Source: Acidiflorens sp963841945 (GTDB lineage: Bacteria > Acidobacteriota > Terriglobia > Terriglobales > Acidobacteriaceae). From it: DNA of 64,000 nucleotides. The translations under genes and the position numbers were made by a program. Positions 39,251 to 47,949 of this stretch are shown in pieces. Numbering within the stretch: position 1 is the stretch's first letter; the number at the start of each line of letters is the position of its first letter. The stretch is from positions 248,001 to 312,000 of the forward strand of contig CAWJFC010000001.1 of the NCBI GenBank assembly GCA_963841945.1, written 5' to 3'. Below the pieces are notes generated by a model, which was given only the letters and a program-made list of their open reading frames with translations, made no database searches and was not told the origin of the DNA.

Positions 39251-40915
39251 ATGTCGATCTCGTTAGCCCATACGATGTGCGCAGTAACGAAGCCTACTGT
39301 GATTCGGCGTCGCCTGCAAGAGACTCGCCGGCTGCGCCGATGGACTAAATTTTATACGGCGGTCCTTGTGCTCTTCATTTTTGACCATTCAATCTGGGGC
39401 CAACCGGTAGAAAATAATTCCCGAAGTTCGGATCACGCATATTACGTTGACTCGGTCGCTGGGAGCGATGACAATTCTGGGAACTCAGCCGATGCTCCGT
39501 GGAAAACGCTCGATAAGGTCAATCGGAAAACATTTGGGCCTGGCGATGCCATTCTGTTCAAGTCGGGCTCGAAGTGGACAGGCCAACTGTGGCCCAAAGG
39601 CTCGGGGACTTCAGACCAGCCGATTGTCGTCGATAAGTATGGAGGAGAAGGTAAGCCGGTGATCGACTGTGAGGGGCGCGCGGAAGCCGCCGTTCTGCTT
39701 AAGAATCAGGAATACTGGGAAATCAACAATCTCGAGATCACAAACACCGGACGCGAGTTGCACCCGCGGCGCGGGGTTCACGTGGATGCCGACAATTACG
39801 GCGACGTCCATCACATCTACCTCCGTTCCCTCACCATTCACGATGTGAACGGTACCGACAAAGTCAAAACAAATGGCGGAATCAACTACACCAGCGAGGG
39901 TTCATCGAAGCCCAGCCGTTTTGTCGATCTGCGCATCGAAAACAATCGTATTTACCATGTCGATCGCAGCGGAATCTTTGGCGGATCCTACCACTGGGTC
40001 CGGTCACGCTGGTATCCAAGTATGGGAGTGATTGTTCGAGGCAACATTTTGGACGACATTGGGGGAGACGGAATTGTGGTCGTCGCCACCGACGGCGCCC
40101 TGGTGGAGAACAATGTAGTGAGCCACGCCAACCAGCGCTCGGCGGGCTACAACGTTGGTATCTGGCCGTGGAGCGCGGACAATACCGTCATCCAATACAA
40201 TGAGGTTTATGGCACGCGCGGCCAGCGCGATGGCGAAGGTTTTGATTCGGACTGGAACAGCCGCAATACTCTCATCCAATACAACTACAGTCACGATAAC
40301 GATGGTGGATTTCTGCTGGTCTGCAATCAGGGGAACATCGATGCGGAGTCCAATGTTGGCAACACAGGGACTGTCGTTCGCTACAACATTAGCCAGAACG
40401 ATCATCATCGGGGAATCAACATCGCCGGACCGGTCCGCCACTCGACGATCTATAACAACACGATCTATGTGGGAAAGAACGAAAGAGTCGATTTGCTTGT
40501 CTATTCGAACTGGAAGGGTTGGGCCGCCGGCACCTACCTGTACAACAACATTTTCTACGTCGAAGGTGTGGGACAGTTTTCCTATGCGCTGTCTCGGCGG
40601 AATAACGGGGCTCACGTGACCGCGCCCGGTTTTGGCAAGAGCCAACAAAACATCTTTGATTCAAACGTATACTACGGCGTTCCGCCGCCCACGAATGATC
40701 CGCATGGAATGACGAGCGATCCCCGCCTGGCGAGTCCGGGCAGCGCGACGAATGGCAGGCAAAGTGTAACCGGCTACAGTTTGTTATCGGGCTCGCCGGC
40801 AATCGATTCGGGCAAAGTGATTGCAGACGACGGCGGCAAGGATTTTCTTGGTAATAGAGTACGATTCTGCGGTGGCGTGGATCGAGGAGCTCTGGAGAAG
40901 CAGAAGTGCCGGTGA
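39251..40915 (+). CDS. Secreted right-handed beta-helix protein (pectate-lyase-like)
   Basis: 554 aa from the ATG at 39251; the frame extends to 39002 over the divergent gene, and ATG 39275 or GTG 39299 are also possible because no ribosome site is clear. A hydrophobic segment (FYTAVLVLFIFDHSIWGQ) directs export. YYVDSVAGSDDNSGNSADAP is the standard opening of parallel beta-helix carbohydrate enzymes, followed by repeated coils with N-N-x-I patterns (NNLEITNTG, ENNRIYHVDRSG, ENNVVSHANQ, YNEVYGTRG, YNNTIYVG). It may be a polysaccharide lyase or hydrolase on a pectin-type polymer; catalytic residues cannot be named. Confidence 0.78.
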   Translation: MSISLAHTMCAVTKPTVIRRRLQETRRLRRWTKFYTAVLVLFIFDHSIWGQPVENNSRSSDHAYYVDSVAGSDDNSGNSADAPWKTLDKVNRKTFGPGDAILFKSGSKWTGQLWPKGSGTSDQPIVVDKYGGEGKPVIDCEGRAEAAVLLKNQEYWEINNLEITNTGRELHPRRGVHVDADNYGDVHHIYLRSLTIHDVNGTDKVKTNGGINYTSEGSSKPSRFVDLRIENNRIYHVDRSGIFGGSYHWVRSRWYPSMGVIVRGNILDDIGGDGIVVVATDGALVENNVVSHANQRSAGYNVGIWPWSADNTVIQYNEVYGTRGQRDGEGFDSDWNSRNTLIQYNYSHDNDGGFLLVCNQGNIDAESNVGNTGTVVRYNISQNDHHRGINIAGPVRHSTIYNNTIYVGKNERVDLLVYSNWKGWAAGTYLYNNIFYVEGVGQFSYALSRRNNGAHVTAPGFGKSQQNIFDSNVYYGVPPPTNDPHGMTSDPRLASPGSATNGRQSVTGYSLLSGSPAIDSGKVIADDGGKDFLGNRVRFCGGVDRGALEKQKCR

Positions 40916-40989
40916 CTCGTCCATAGATGCCACTTGCGAAGTCCAGACAAATCGGGAAAACATTTGCTGGTATAAAATGAGCGGCTCCT

Positions 40990-42033
40990 ATGGACATACG
41001 GGAAATTGCTAGGCGCGCTCGGGTTTCGACGGCTACGGTGTCCCGCACGATCAACCGCGTCAGCACGGTGGATCCCCGGTTGGCAAAACGCGTCTGGAAG
41101 ATTGTCGACGAACTTGGCTATTTCCCCAACACGCAGGCCCGGGCACTGGTCTCCGGAAGAAGCCGAATCTTCGGTCTCATCGTCTCCGAAATTACTAATC
41201 CCTTTTTCCCGGAGATCGTTCAGGTCTTCGAGAACATTGCGGTGCAACACAACTATGAGATCTTGATCACGTCGACCGCGAACGAACCGAAGCGGATGGA
41301 ATCGTCGGTCCGGCGAATGCTGGAACGCCGCGTGGAAGGCGTGGCGGTAATGACCTTCGGGATGGAAGAGTCGCTGCTGGATGACTTGAAACTGCGCAAT
41401 GTGCCGCTCGTCTTCGTGGACGTTGGGCCTGCGCGGCCAAGAGTCAGCAATATCCGCATCGACTATCTTCACGGCATCCGCCAGGCGGTTCAACATCTGG
41501 CGGCTCTGCGTCACCAGCGTATTGCGTTTGTAAGCGGGCCACTGCGCCTGAAGTCCGCGGCCGCCCGCAAAGAGGCATTCGTTGCCTCGCTTAAGGAAAT
41601 CGGAGTCCCTATCGAGTCGGGCCTGATGGTCGAGGGCGATCACACCATCGAAGGCGGGATGAAAGCCTTCGCCGAACTGCTCAACAAAAATCCTCGGCCC
41701 ACTGCAGTGCTTTGTTCCAACGACATGACCGCGATCGGAGTTATGCGTAAGAGCTACGAAGATGGAATAAGAATTCCTCAGGATTTTTCGCTGATAGGCT
41801 TTGACGATATACGGCTGGCCCAGTTCGTGTTGCCACCGCTGACGACAGTGCAAATGTCGCAGGCGGAACTGGCTCGAATGGCCTTTCAGGCGCTGCTCAA
41901 AGAAGTGCAGCGCGAGGCGCCAGCCCCACACGGATCGGAGTACAATCTGCGGACCAGTCTCGTTTTGCGGCAGTCGACGGCGCTAGCTCCCAGGCCGAAG
42001 TCGAGCGCCAGACAAAGTCGAGCCAATCGTTAG
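40990..42033 (+). CDS. LacI-family transcriptional regulator, arabinose circuit
   Basis: 347 aa. The helix-turn-helix is canonical (MDIREIARRARVSTATVSRT, then INRVSTVDPRLAKRV, hinge YFPNTQARALVSGRSR), followed by a GalR-like sensor (FGLIVSEITNPFFPEI, SNDMTAIGVMRKSYEDGI, SLIGFDDIRLAQFVLPPLTT). It ends 78 bases before the AGTAAACGTTTACT operator of the araD operon, and the same site precedes the TonB receptor at 34619. L-arabinose or a derivative is the likely inducer. Confidence 0.94.
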   Translation: MDIREIARRARVSTATVSRTINRVSTVDPRLAKRVWKIVDELGYFPNTQARALVSGRSRIFGLIVSEITNPFFPEIVQVFENIAVQHNYEILITSTANEPKRMESSVRRMLERRVEGVAVMTFGMEESLLDDLKLRNVPLVFVDVGPARPRVSNIRIDYLHGIRQAVQHLAALRHQRIAFVSGPLRLKSAAARKEAFVASLKEIGVPIESGLMVEGDHTIEGGMKAFAELLNKNPRPTAVLCSNDMTAIGVMRKSYEDGIRIPQDFSLIGFDDIRLAQFVLPPLTTVQMSQAELARMAFQALLKEVQREAPAPHGSEYNLRTSLVLRQSTALAPRPKSSARQSRANR

Positions 42034-42072
42034 CCAAGCCCGAGACTCCGCCGGGGATGCTGCTTAATTTCA

Positions 42073-42125
42073 TTGACAAGCTAAGCTTTCGTTGGATAAT
42101 GTGCTGTGTTTAGTAAACGTTTACT
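42073..42125 (+). promoter_or_regulatory. Promoter of the araD operon with LacI operator AGTAAACGTTTACT
   Basis: TTGACA (42073-42078), a 16-base spacer and GATAAT (42095-42100) form a near-consensus promoter. The perfect 14-bp palindrome at 42112-42125 starts about 5 bases after the expected transcription start, the classical place for repression. The araD start is 32 bases further on. Confidence 0.75.
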
Positions 42126-42156
42126 CGAGAAACGTCCAAAACGGTGGTGAACCGCA

Positions 42157-42858
42157 ATGCTGCTGCAGGTCCTGCGCGAAGAAGTCTTGGAGGCCAACCT
42201 TGAGTTGGTGCGTCGCGGGTTGGTGCTCTACACCTTCGGCAACGCCAGCGGCATCTCCCGCAAAGACGGCCTGATCGCGATCAAACCTAGCGGCGTCCCC
42301 TACGAACGATTGACTCCCGAACACATTGTCGTAACGGACATCTCGGGAAAAACGGTAGAAGGTGATCTTCAGCCATCCTCCGATCTGGCAACTCACGTGG
42401 AAATCTACCGCCAATTTCCTGTTGTCGGAGGCGTGGCCCACACGCATTCTGAATTTGCCACTGCCTGGGCACAGGCACGGCGACCGATCCCTTGTTTCGG
42501 CACGACCCACGCCGATTATTTTCATGGGCCGGTGCCCGTCACAGATAGTCTAACGGCCGATGAAGTCGCTACCGACTACGAGAAGAACACCGGGATTGCC
42601 ATCTGTCGTATTTTCAAGAATGCCGATCCAATGGCAATACCTGCTGCGCTGGTGGCCGGACACGCGCCCTTTTGCTGGGGCGGCAACGCCATAGCAGCGG
42701 CGCACAATGCCGTGATTTTGGAATACGTTGCGAAATTGGCTTACTACACAGTTGGTGTTCGTGCGGATGCCCAGCCAATCCAGCGCGAATTGCATGACAA
42801 GCACTATCTGCGCAAGCACGGCCCGGGTGCTTATTACGGACAGGGGTCCGCGCGATGA
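42157..42858 (+). CDS. araD: L-ribulose-5-phosphate 4-epimerase
   Basis: 233 aa, the normal length. Class II aldolase/epimerase features: GNASGISRKDGL, KPSGVPYERLTP, zinc ligands in VAHTHSEFATAWAQ, GTTHADYFHGPVP, and AGHAPFCWG. It converts L-ribulose-5-phosphate to D-xylulose-5-phosphate, the last step of arabinose entry. It is first in an operon of seven or more genes; its stop overlaps the symporter start (ATGA). RhaD/FucA-like aldolases are related, but the TTHADYF motif and the kinase/isomerase neighbours favour AraD. Confidence 0.92.
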   Translation: MLLQVLREEVLEANLELVRRGLVLYTFGNASGISRKDGLIAIKPSGVPYERLTPEHIVVTDISGKTVEGDLQPSSDLATHVEIYRQFPVVGGVAHTHSEFATAWAQARRPIPCFGTTHADYFHGPVPVTDSLTADEVATDYEKNTGIAICRIFKNADPMAIPAALVAGHAPFCWGGNAIAAAHNAVILEYVAKLAYYTVGVRADAQPIQRELHDKHYLRKHGPGAYYGQGSAR

Positions 42859-44609
42859 ACCTTGCTCTGATAGTACTCAACCAGCTCGTCCATCTCTCTC
42901 CCGTTGATCTGGTCATCATCGTTTTCTACTTCGCGCTGGTGCTGGCGATCGGCCTGTATTTGAGGGAACAGGCCAATACCAGCAACGATTTCTTTCTTGC
43001 CGGGCGCGAGATGACGGCGTGGGTCGCAGGCCTGGCATTTTTATCGGCGAACCTCGGTTCGCTGGAGCTAATGGGCTGGGCCGGCAACGCCTACAAATAT
43101 GGCATCCTCGCGGCTCACTGGTATTGGATCGGCGCCATACCTGCAATGCTCTTCCTGGCCCTGGTAATGATGCCGTTCTACCACATCTGCCGCACTCACT
43201 CGGTTCCGGGATATCTCAAACTGCGTTTTGGCGAGGCAAGCCGGGCTCTGTCTTCGATCTCTTTCGCCTTCATGACGGTGCTGATGAGCGGCATCAACAT
43301 GTACGCCATGGCCGTGGTGATGAGGGTCGTCCTCGGATGGAATATCCACTTCAGTATCCTGGTCTCGTCGGTCACGGTGGCGATTTATGTGGCTCTCGGC
43401 GGACTGCGGTCGGCAATCTTCAACGAAGTCCTGCAATTTTTCCTAATCTGGGCAGGCGCGTTGTTGATACCGATCCTCGGACTGGTGGAAGCGGGCGGTT
43501 GGAGTGGCTTGAAAGTGCGCATCCTGCAGAACCTCACGGAACAGCATGTTGCCAATCCCGGCGCTTATACGCACTTATGGTCAACCCTCGGCGACTTTGG
43601 GAATAATCCGATGGGCATCAACTGGGTCGGCATCGTTTTTGGGTTGGGGGCGGTCATCTCGATGGGTTACTGGACGACTGACTTCCTAGTCGTTCAGCGC
43701 GTGCTGGCGGCCAAGGATCTGCGCTCCGCCGAACTCGCCCCGATCATCGGGGCGGCTTTCAAAATGATGGTCCCATTCATAGTCATCCTTCCCGGCCTGC
43801 TCGGCCTGGCACTGCTGCGCGACCCGAATACCGGCCACGTGTTAAGGCTCGTGCCCGGCGATGTCGCGTGGTCAGACGCTGGGCAAGCGCAGGGTCTGCA
43901 TGGTTACGACGAAGTATTGCCGCTGATGCTGGCGCGTTATTGCGGACCCGGTCTGCTCGGTCTCGGCATCACCGCATTGATTGCGGGTTTCATGTCGGGC
44001 ATGGCAGGCAACGTCAGCGCGTTCTCCACTGTGTGGACGTACGACATCTATGGCGCCCTGATCGACAAGAACGCGTCGGACGAATCTAAAGTCAGGATGG
44101 GCCGCTGGTGCACCCTCTTGGGGGTCGCCGTCAGCATCGGCACGGCGTACCTCGTGATGCAATCGCAAAGCATCATGGATTATGTGCAACAACTTTTCAG
44201 CTTCTTCATCGCTCCTCTTTTCGGCACGGTTCTGCTAGGCATGCTGTGGAAACGGGCAACCCCGGCGGGCGGTTTTTGGGGACTGTTTGCAGGCACCGCC
44301 TCTTCCGTCGGGATGTGGGCCTGGGTGAAAGTCAATCCGGAAGCGGTGAAATATGTGGCCCTGTCGCTCCGGGCCCAGGATCAGGCGCAGAACATGTTCC
44401 GGGCGCTCTGGTGCTGGCTGATTTGCGTACTGGTCACGGTGGTGGTCAGCCTGGTTACTAAGCCGAAACCGGATGCGGAACTCACAGGTCTGGTTTACGG
44501 CCTCACGGCTCTCCCCCAAGAAGAGAGGGTCTCACTTGTCCATCGTCCGGTTTTCTGGGCCGTGGTTGTGGCCGTTGTATTCGTGATTTTGAACATTATT
44601 TTCTGGTAG
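42855..44609 (+). CDS. Sodium:solute symporter (SSS/SGLT family), probable L-arabinose transporter
   Basis: 584 aa with about 14 hydrophobic segments. Typical SSS features are NDFFLAGREMTAWVAGLAFL near the N-terminus, MGWAGNAYKYGILA, LGGLRSAIFNEVLQF, and GFMSGMAGNVSAFSTVWTYD. It would import the monosaccharide across the inner membrane with sodium. The position between araD and the isomerase and kinase genes makes L-arabinose the likely substrate. The ATG overlaps the araD stop by 4 bases. Confidence 0.9.
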   Translation: MNLALIVLNQLVHLSPVDLVIIVFYFALVLAIGLYLREQANTSNDFFLAGREMTAWVAGLAFLSANLGSLELMGWAGNAYKYGILAAHWYWIGAIPAMLFLALVMMPFYHICRTHSVPGYLKLRFGEASRALSSISFAFMTVLMSGINMYAMAVVMRVVLGWNIHFSILVSSVTVAIYVALGGLRSAIFNEVLQFFLIWAGALLIPILGLVEAGGWSGLKVRILQNLTEQHVANPGAYTHLWSTLGDFGNNPMGINWVGIVFGLGAVISMGYWTTDFLVVQRVLAAKDLRSAELAPIIGAAFKMMVPFIVILPGLLGLALLRDPNTGHVLRLVPGDVAWSDAGQAQGLHGYDEVLPLMLARYCGPGLLGLGITALIAGFMSGMAGNVSAFSTVWTYDIYGALIDKNASDESKVRMGRWCTLLGVAVSIGTAYLVMQSQSIMDYVQQLFSFFIAPLFGTVLLGMLWKRATPAGGFWGLFAGTASSVGMWAWVKVNPEAVKYVALSLRAQDQAQNMFRALWCWLICVLVTVVVSLVTKPKPDAELTGLVYGLTALPQEERVSLVHRPVFWAVVVAVVFVILNIIFW

Positions 44610-44618
44610 GAGCTGCGA

Positions 44619-44858
44619 GTGAAAACCGGCGGTTCGTTGTCGATTTGGTTCTTCATCGGATTGTCGCTGCTGGTGAATGGCGGCCTCATCCTGGGGACCG
44701 GCTTATTCGAATTGCTACACCCCCCGGAGCATCCGGTCGTCCTCTCCCAGTTGCACGCCAACATCTGGTGGGGCGGGTTCCTGTTCCTATTTGGAGCGGT
44801 CTATTGCTTTCACTTTGCTCCTGGCCGTCAGCCGGCCGAAAACACTGAACGCCGCTGA
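44619..44858 (+). CDS. Small two-helix membrane protein of unknown function
   Basis: 79 aa, GTG start, 9 bases after the symporter stop and 19 before the isomerase start. Two membrane segments are evident (IWFFIGLSLLVNGGLILGTG and a second around WWGGFLFLFGAVYCFHF) with a charged C-terminal tail. The tight fit in the operon argues it is real. It may be a subunit or assembly factor of the symporter, as with small partners of other transporters; this is inference. Confidence 0.7.
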   Translation: MKTGGSLSIWFFIGLSLLVNGGLILGTGLFELLHPPEHPVVLSQLHANIWWGGFLFLFGAVYCFHFAPGRQPAENTERR

Positions 44859-44877
44859 CTGAAAAACGAGGCAAAAG

Positions 44878-46293
44878 ATGTCCACAAAAAAAATGACGAT
44901 GGGATTGATCATCGGCAATCGCGGCTTCTTCCCTGATCATCTCGCAAAAACCGGCCGGGAAGACATGATGCGCGCGGTCGAGCGCGCGGGTATGCAGTAT
45001 GTGGTCTTGGGTCCGGAACAAAGCAAACATGGCGCGGTGGAAACCCATGATGAAGCACAACGCTGTGCTGCGTTGTTCCGCTCTAACCAGGACCGGATCG
45101 ATGGCGTGATCGTTTCGCTGCCAAACTTCGGGGACGAACGGGCGATCGCGGACACTCTTCGTCTGGCGCGCCTGGACGTGCCGGTATTGATTCAGGCGAC
45201 GCCGGATTCCACAGCGAAGATGACGATCGCTTTTCGCCGTGACAGTTTTTGCGGAAAGATGTCTGCCTGCAACAACCTGATGCAGTATGGTATTCCGTAT
45301 TCGCTGACAAAACTCCATACCGTCAGCCCCGACTCCGCTGATTTCGAAAGAGACCTCGAGTGGTTTGCCGGAGTTTGTCGAGTGAAGAATGGCTTGAAGA
45401 ATCTGCGCATAGGCAGCATCGGCGCGCGGCCCGCTGCGTTCAACACTGTCCGCTACAGTGAGAAGATTTTGGAATCGCAAGGAATCTCTGTGGAGACCGT
45501 GGACTTGTCTGAAGTCCTCGGCCGAATTGCGAAGTTGCCGGATGAAGACAGCGCCGTCCAGGCCAAGCTGGATCAGATCAAGAAATACGTTTCCACGAGT
45601 GGCATCCCCCAGGGCGCGCTGATCAAAATGGCAAAGCTCGGGTGTGTCATTGAGCAATGGATGAAACAGACGTCGGTCACGGTCAGCGCGGTGCAGTGCT
45701 GGACGGCGATGGAAGAGTATTTTGGCGTCGTGCCCTGCACCATCATGAGCATGATGAGCAACGATCTGATTCCGAGCGCCTGTGAAGTGGATATCTGCGG
45801 AACCGTTAGCATGCATGCTCTGGCGCTGGCTTCTGGAACTCCAAGCGCGCTCCTCGACTGGAACAACAACTACGGAGACAATCCGAACAAAGCGGTATGC
45901 TTCCACTGTAGTAACCTGCCGAAGCATTTTTTTCAGGATGTGCGCATGGACTTCCAGGCGATCATCGCAGGCACGGTCGGGAAAGAAAACACATTTGGGA
46001 CTTGCGTGGGCCGTGTGAAGGCGGGGCCGATGAGCTTTGTGCGCTTCTCCACCGATGATCGTTCTGGCGGTGTGCGCGGGTATGTGGGAGATGGTCAGTT
46101 CACCAATGATCCGCTGGAAACATTCGGCGGCGCAGGCGTGGTTGAAATCCCAGGATTGCAGTCGCTGCTTCACTACATCTGCGAAAAAGGTTTCGAACAT
46201 CATGTCGCGGCGAATCTCTCAAGCGTTAGCCGCGCGGTGCATGAGGCCACTACGCGTTATCTCGGCTGGCACATGCACTGGCACCAAAACTGA
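44878..46293 (+). CDS. L-fucose/L-arabinose isomerase family protein
   Basis: 471 aa. It belongs to the fucose/arabinose-isomerase-like group, not to classical AraA: GLIIGNRGFFPDHLAKTGRE at the start, VSLPNFGDERAIADTL, FCGKMSACNNLMQYG, EVDICGTVSMHAL. No other arabinose isomerase is in the operon, and AraD and a ribulokinase flank it, so it most likely converts L-arabinose to L-ribulose. Activity on L-fucose cannot be excluded from sequence. AGG-rich bases precede the ATG. A long antisense frame over this gene is a shadow. Confidence 0.85.
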   Translation: MSTKKMTMGLIIGNRGFFPDHLAKTGREDMMRAVERAGMQYVVLGPEQSKHGAVETHDEAQRCAALFRSNQDRIDGVIVSLPNFGDERAIADTLRLARLDVPVLIQATPDSTAKMTIAFRRDSFCGKMSACNNLMQYGIPYSLTKLHTVSPDSADFERDLEWFAGVCRVKNGLKNLRIGSIGARPAAFNTVRYSEKILESQGISVETVDLSEVLGRIAKLPDEDSAVQAKLDQIKKYVSTSGIPQGALIKMAKLGCVIEQWMKQTSVTVSAVQCWTAMEEYFGVVPCTIMSMMSNDLIPSACEVDICGTVSMHALALASGTPSALLDWNNNYGDNPNKAVCFHCSNLPKHFFQDVRMDFQAIIAGTVGKENTFGTCVGRVKAGPMSFVRFSTDDRSGGVRGYVGDGQFTNDPLETFGGAGVVEIPGLQSLLHYICEKGFEHHVAANLSSVSRAVHEATTRYLGWHMHWHQN

Positions 46294-46309
46294 CGAGGCA
46301 GAATAAGAA

Positions 46310-47917
46310 ATGGCAATTGTCGCGGGAGTAGACTTCGGCACCCTCAGCGTTCGCGTCTCCATCGTCGATAGCGAGCGCGGAATGCTGGCATCGGCAATTT
46401 CCGAGTATCCACTTCACCGGCACAAAGACGATCCGGAATATGCGACGCAATCCCACGATGACCACATGCGCGCGCTGGCACTGGCTACACGTCAGGCCGT
46501 GAAGGAGGCTGGAATCGCTGGTGATCATGTCCAGGCAATCGCTCTGGATACAACCGGTTCGTCGGTAATACCAGTTGGTGACAGGTTGGTTCCGCTCGAC
46601 GAGTACTACCTCTGGTGCGATCACCGCGCCAAAAACGAAGCCGCAGAAATCACCGCCTTGGCCCATCGCGAGGGACTCCAGGCGATCCAGTGGTGCGGTG
46701 GCGTTTACTCCTCCGAGTGGGGATTTTCCAAGCTCCTGCACTGGTTGCGACACAACCCCGGCAAACGCGACAAACTGGTCACGGCGCTTGAACATTGCGA
46801 CATGGTTGCAGCGACGCTTTGCGGAATTACAGACGCCAAACTGTTGAAGCGAAGTGTCTGTGCGATGGGCCACAAATGGTTGTGGAATCCTGACTTGGGC
46901 GGCCTTCCTTCAGAAAGCTTTCTGGTCCAGGTCGACCCGTTGCTAGCTGGCGTGCGGGGTAAACTCGATGGTGAATTCGCAACCTCAGACAAGATTGCGG
47001 GAAAACTTTCATCGCATTGGGCAGAGAAGCTGGGCTTGCGGGCTGGAATTCCGATTCCCGTGGGGGCCTTCGATGCCCACTGGGACGCAATCGGAGCCGG
47101 CGCGCAGGAGGGGGATGTCGTAAATGTGGTCGGTACCGCCACGTGCATCATGGCATACGCGGCCAGCGCCCCGCTGATTCCGGGAGTTTGCGGAGTTGTA
47201 CGCGGAAGCATTCACCCCCAATACGCCGGCATAGAAGCCGGCCTTTCCGCTACGGGTCAGATCTTCAGCGCCATCGCGGAGAGGGCAAACACGACGGTCG
47301 CGGAATTGAGCAAAGGCCTGGAGAACTACAGTGCGGGCCAGACCGGGCTTTTGCGGATAACGTGGGACAACGGCGATCGGACCGTTCTGGTGAATCCGAA
47401 CCTGGGGGGCATGACCATCGGCTGGAAAGTCGTGCACACAGCTCAGGATGAGCTGTTTGCCGCTATCGAAGGAACCGCCTTTCATACTCGGGTCATTCTC
47501 GACCGCATGAGCGAGTATGGCGTGCCCACTCATCGCGTCATTAATGGCGGCGGCATACCTCAAAACAACCCAGTTCTCAACCAGGTATATGCGAACGTTC
47601 TGGGAAAACCGGTGCTGGTTCCCAGCAGCAAGGTAACCGGACTCGGATCTGCGATTTTTGCGTTTCTTGCGGCTGGAGTCTTTCCAACCATAGCCGATGC
47701 GCAGAAGCAAGTTTGCCCGCAACACACGGTGTTTAATCCACAACCTGGGACCATGGAGACCTACGACCAGTTGTACGACTGCTACCGTCGCGTTTATTTC
47801 GACTTCGGGCGCCCCGCGTCTGATTCGCGCTTTGGCGACATCCTGCCCAGACTGATACGAGTGGCGGAACTGCAACGACGGGAACTTTCAGAGCAGGCCA
47901 GGCGGTCCGTGTCGTGA
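46310..47917 (+). CDS. araB: FGGY-family ribulokinase
   Basis: 535 aa. The phosphate-1 motif VAGVDFGTLSVRVSIVD, the adjacent LDTTGSSVIPVG, the substrate region CDHRAKNEA, GAFDAHWDAIGAGAQ, and the C-terminal NGGGIPQNN and GLGSAIFAFLAAG match AraB-type ribulokinases. It phosphorylates L-ribulose to the AraD substrate. The stop is followed directly by the GH42 gene, whose frame overlaps by 4 bases (GTGA). Confidence 0.93.
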   Translation: MAIVAGVDFGTLSVRVSIVDSERGMLASAISEYPLHRHKDDPEYATQSHDDHMRALALATRQAVKEAGIAGDHVQAIALDTTGSSVIPVGDRLVPLDEYYLWCDHRAKNEAAEITALAHREGLQAIQWCGGVYSSEWGFSKLLHWLRHNPGKRDKLVTALEHCDMVAATLCGITDAKLLKRSVCAMGHKWLWNPDLGGLPSESFLVQVDPLLAGVRGKLDGEFATSDKIAGKLSSHWAEKLGLRAGIPIPVGAFDAHWDAIGAGAQEGDVVNVVGTATCIMAYAASAPLIPGVCGVVRGSIHPQYAGIEAGLSATGQIFSAIAERANTTVAELSKGLENYSAGQTGLLRITWDNGDRTVLVNPNLGGMTIGWKVVHTAQDELFAAIEGTAFHTRVILDRMSEYGVPTHRVINGGGIPQNNPVLNQVYANVLGKPVLVPSSKVTGLGSAIFAFLAAGVFPTIADAQKQVCPQHTVFNPQPGTMETYDQLYDCYRRVYFDFGRPASDSRFGDILPRLIRVAELQRRELSEQARRSVS

Positions 47918-47949
47918 TCGCATTCGCAACGAAAGAACAGACAATTTCC

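Noticed and set aside
44686..46203. 505-codon antisense frame over the isomerase gene
   Set aside because: Composition is His/Arg-rich with no family features, and it lies fully opposite a clear conserved gene.
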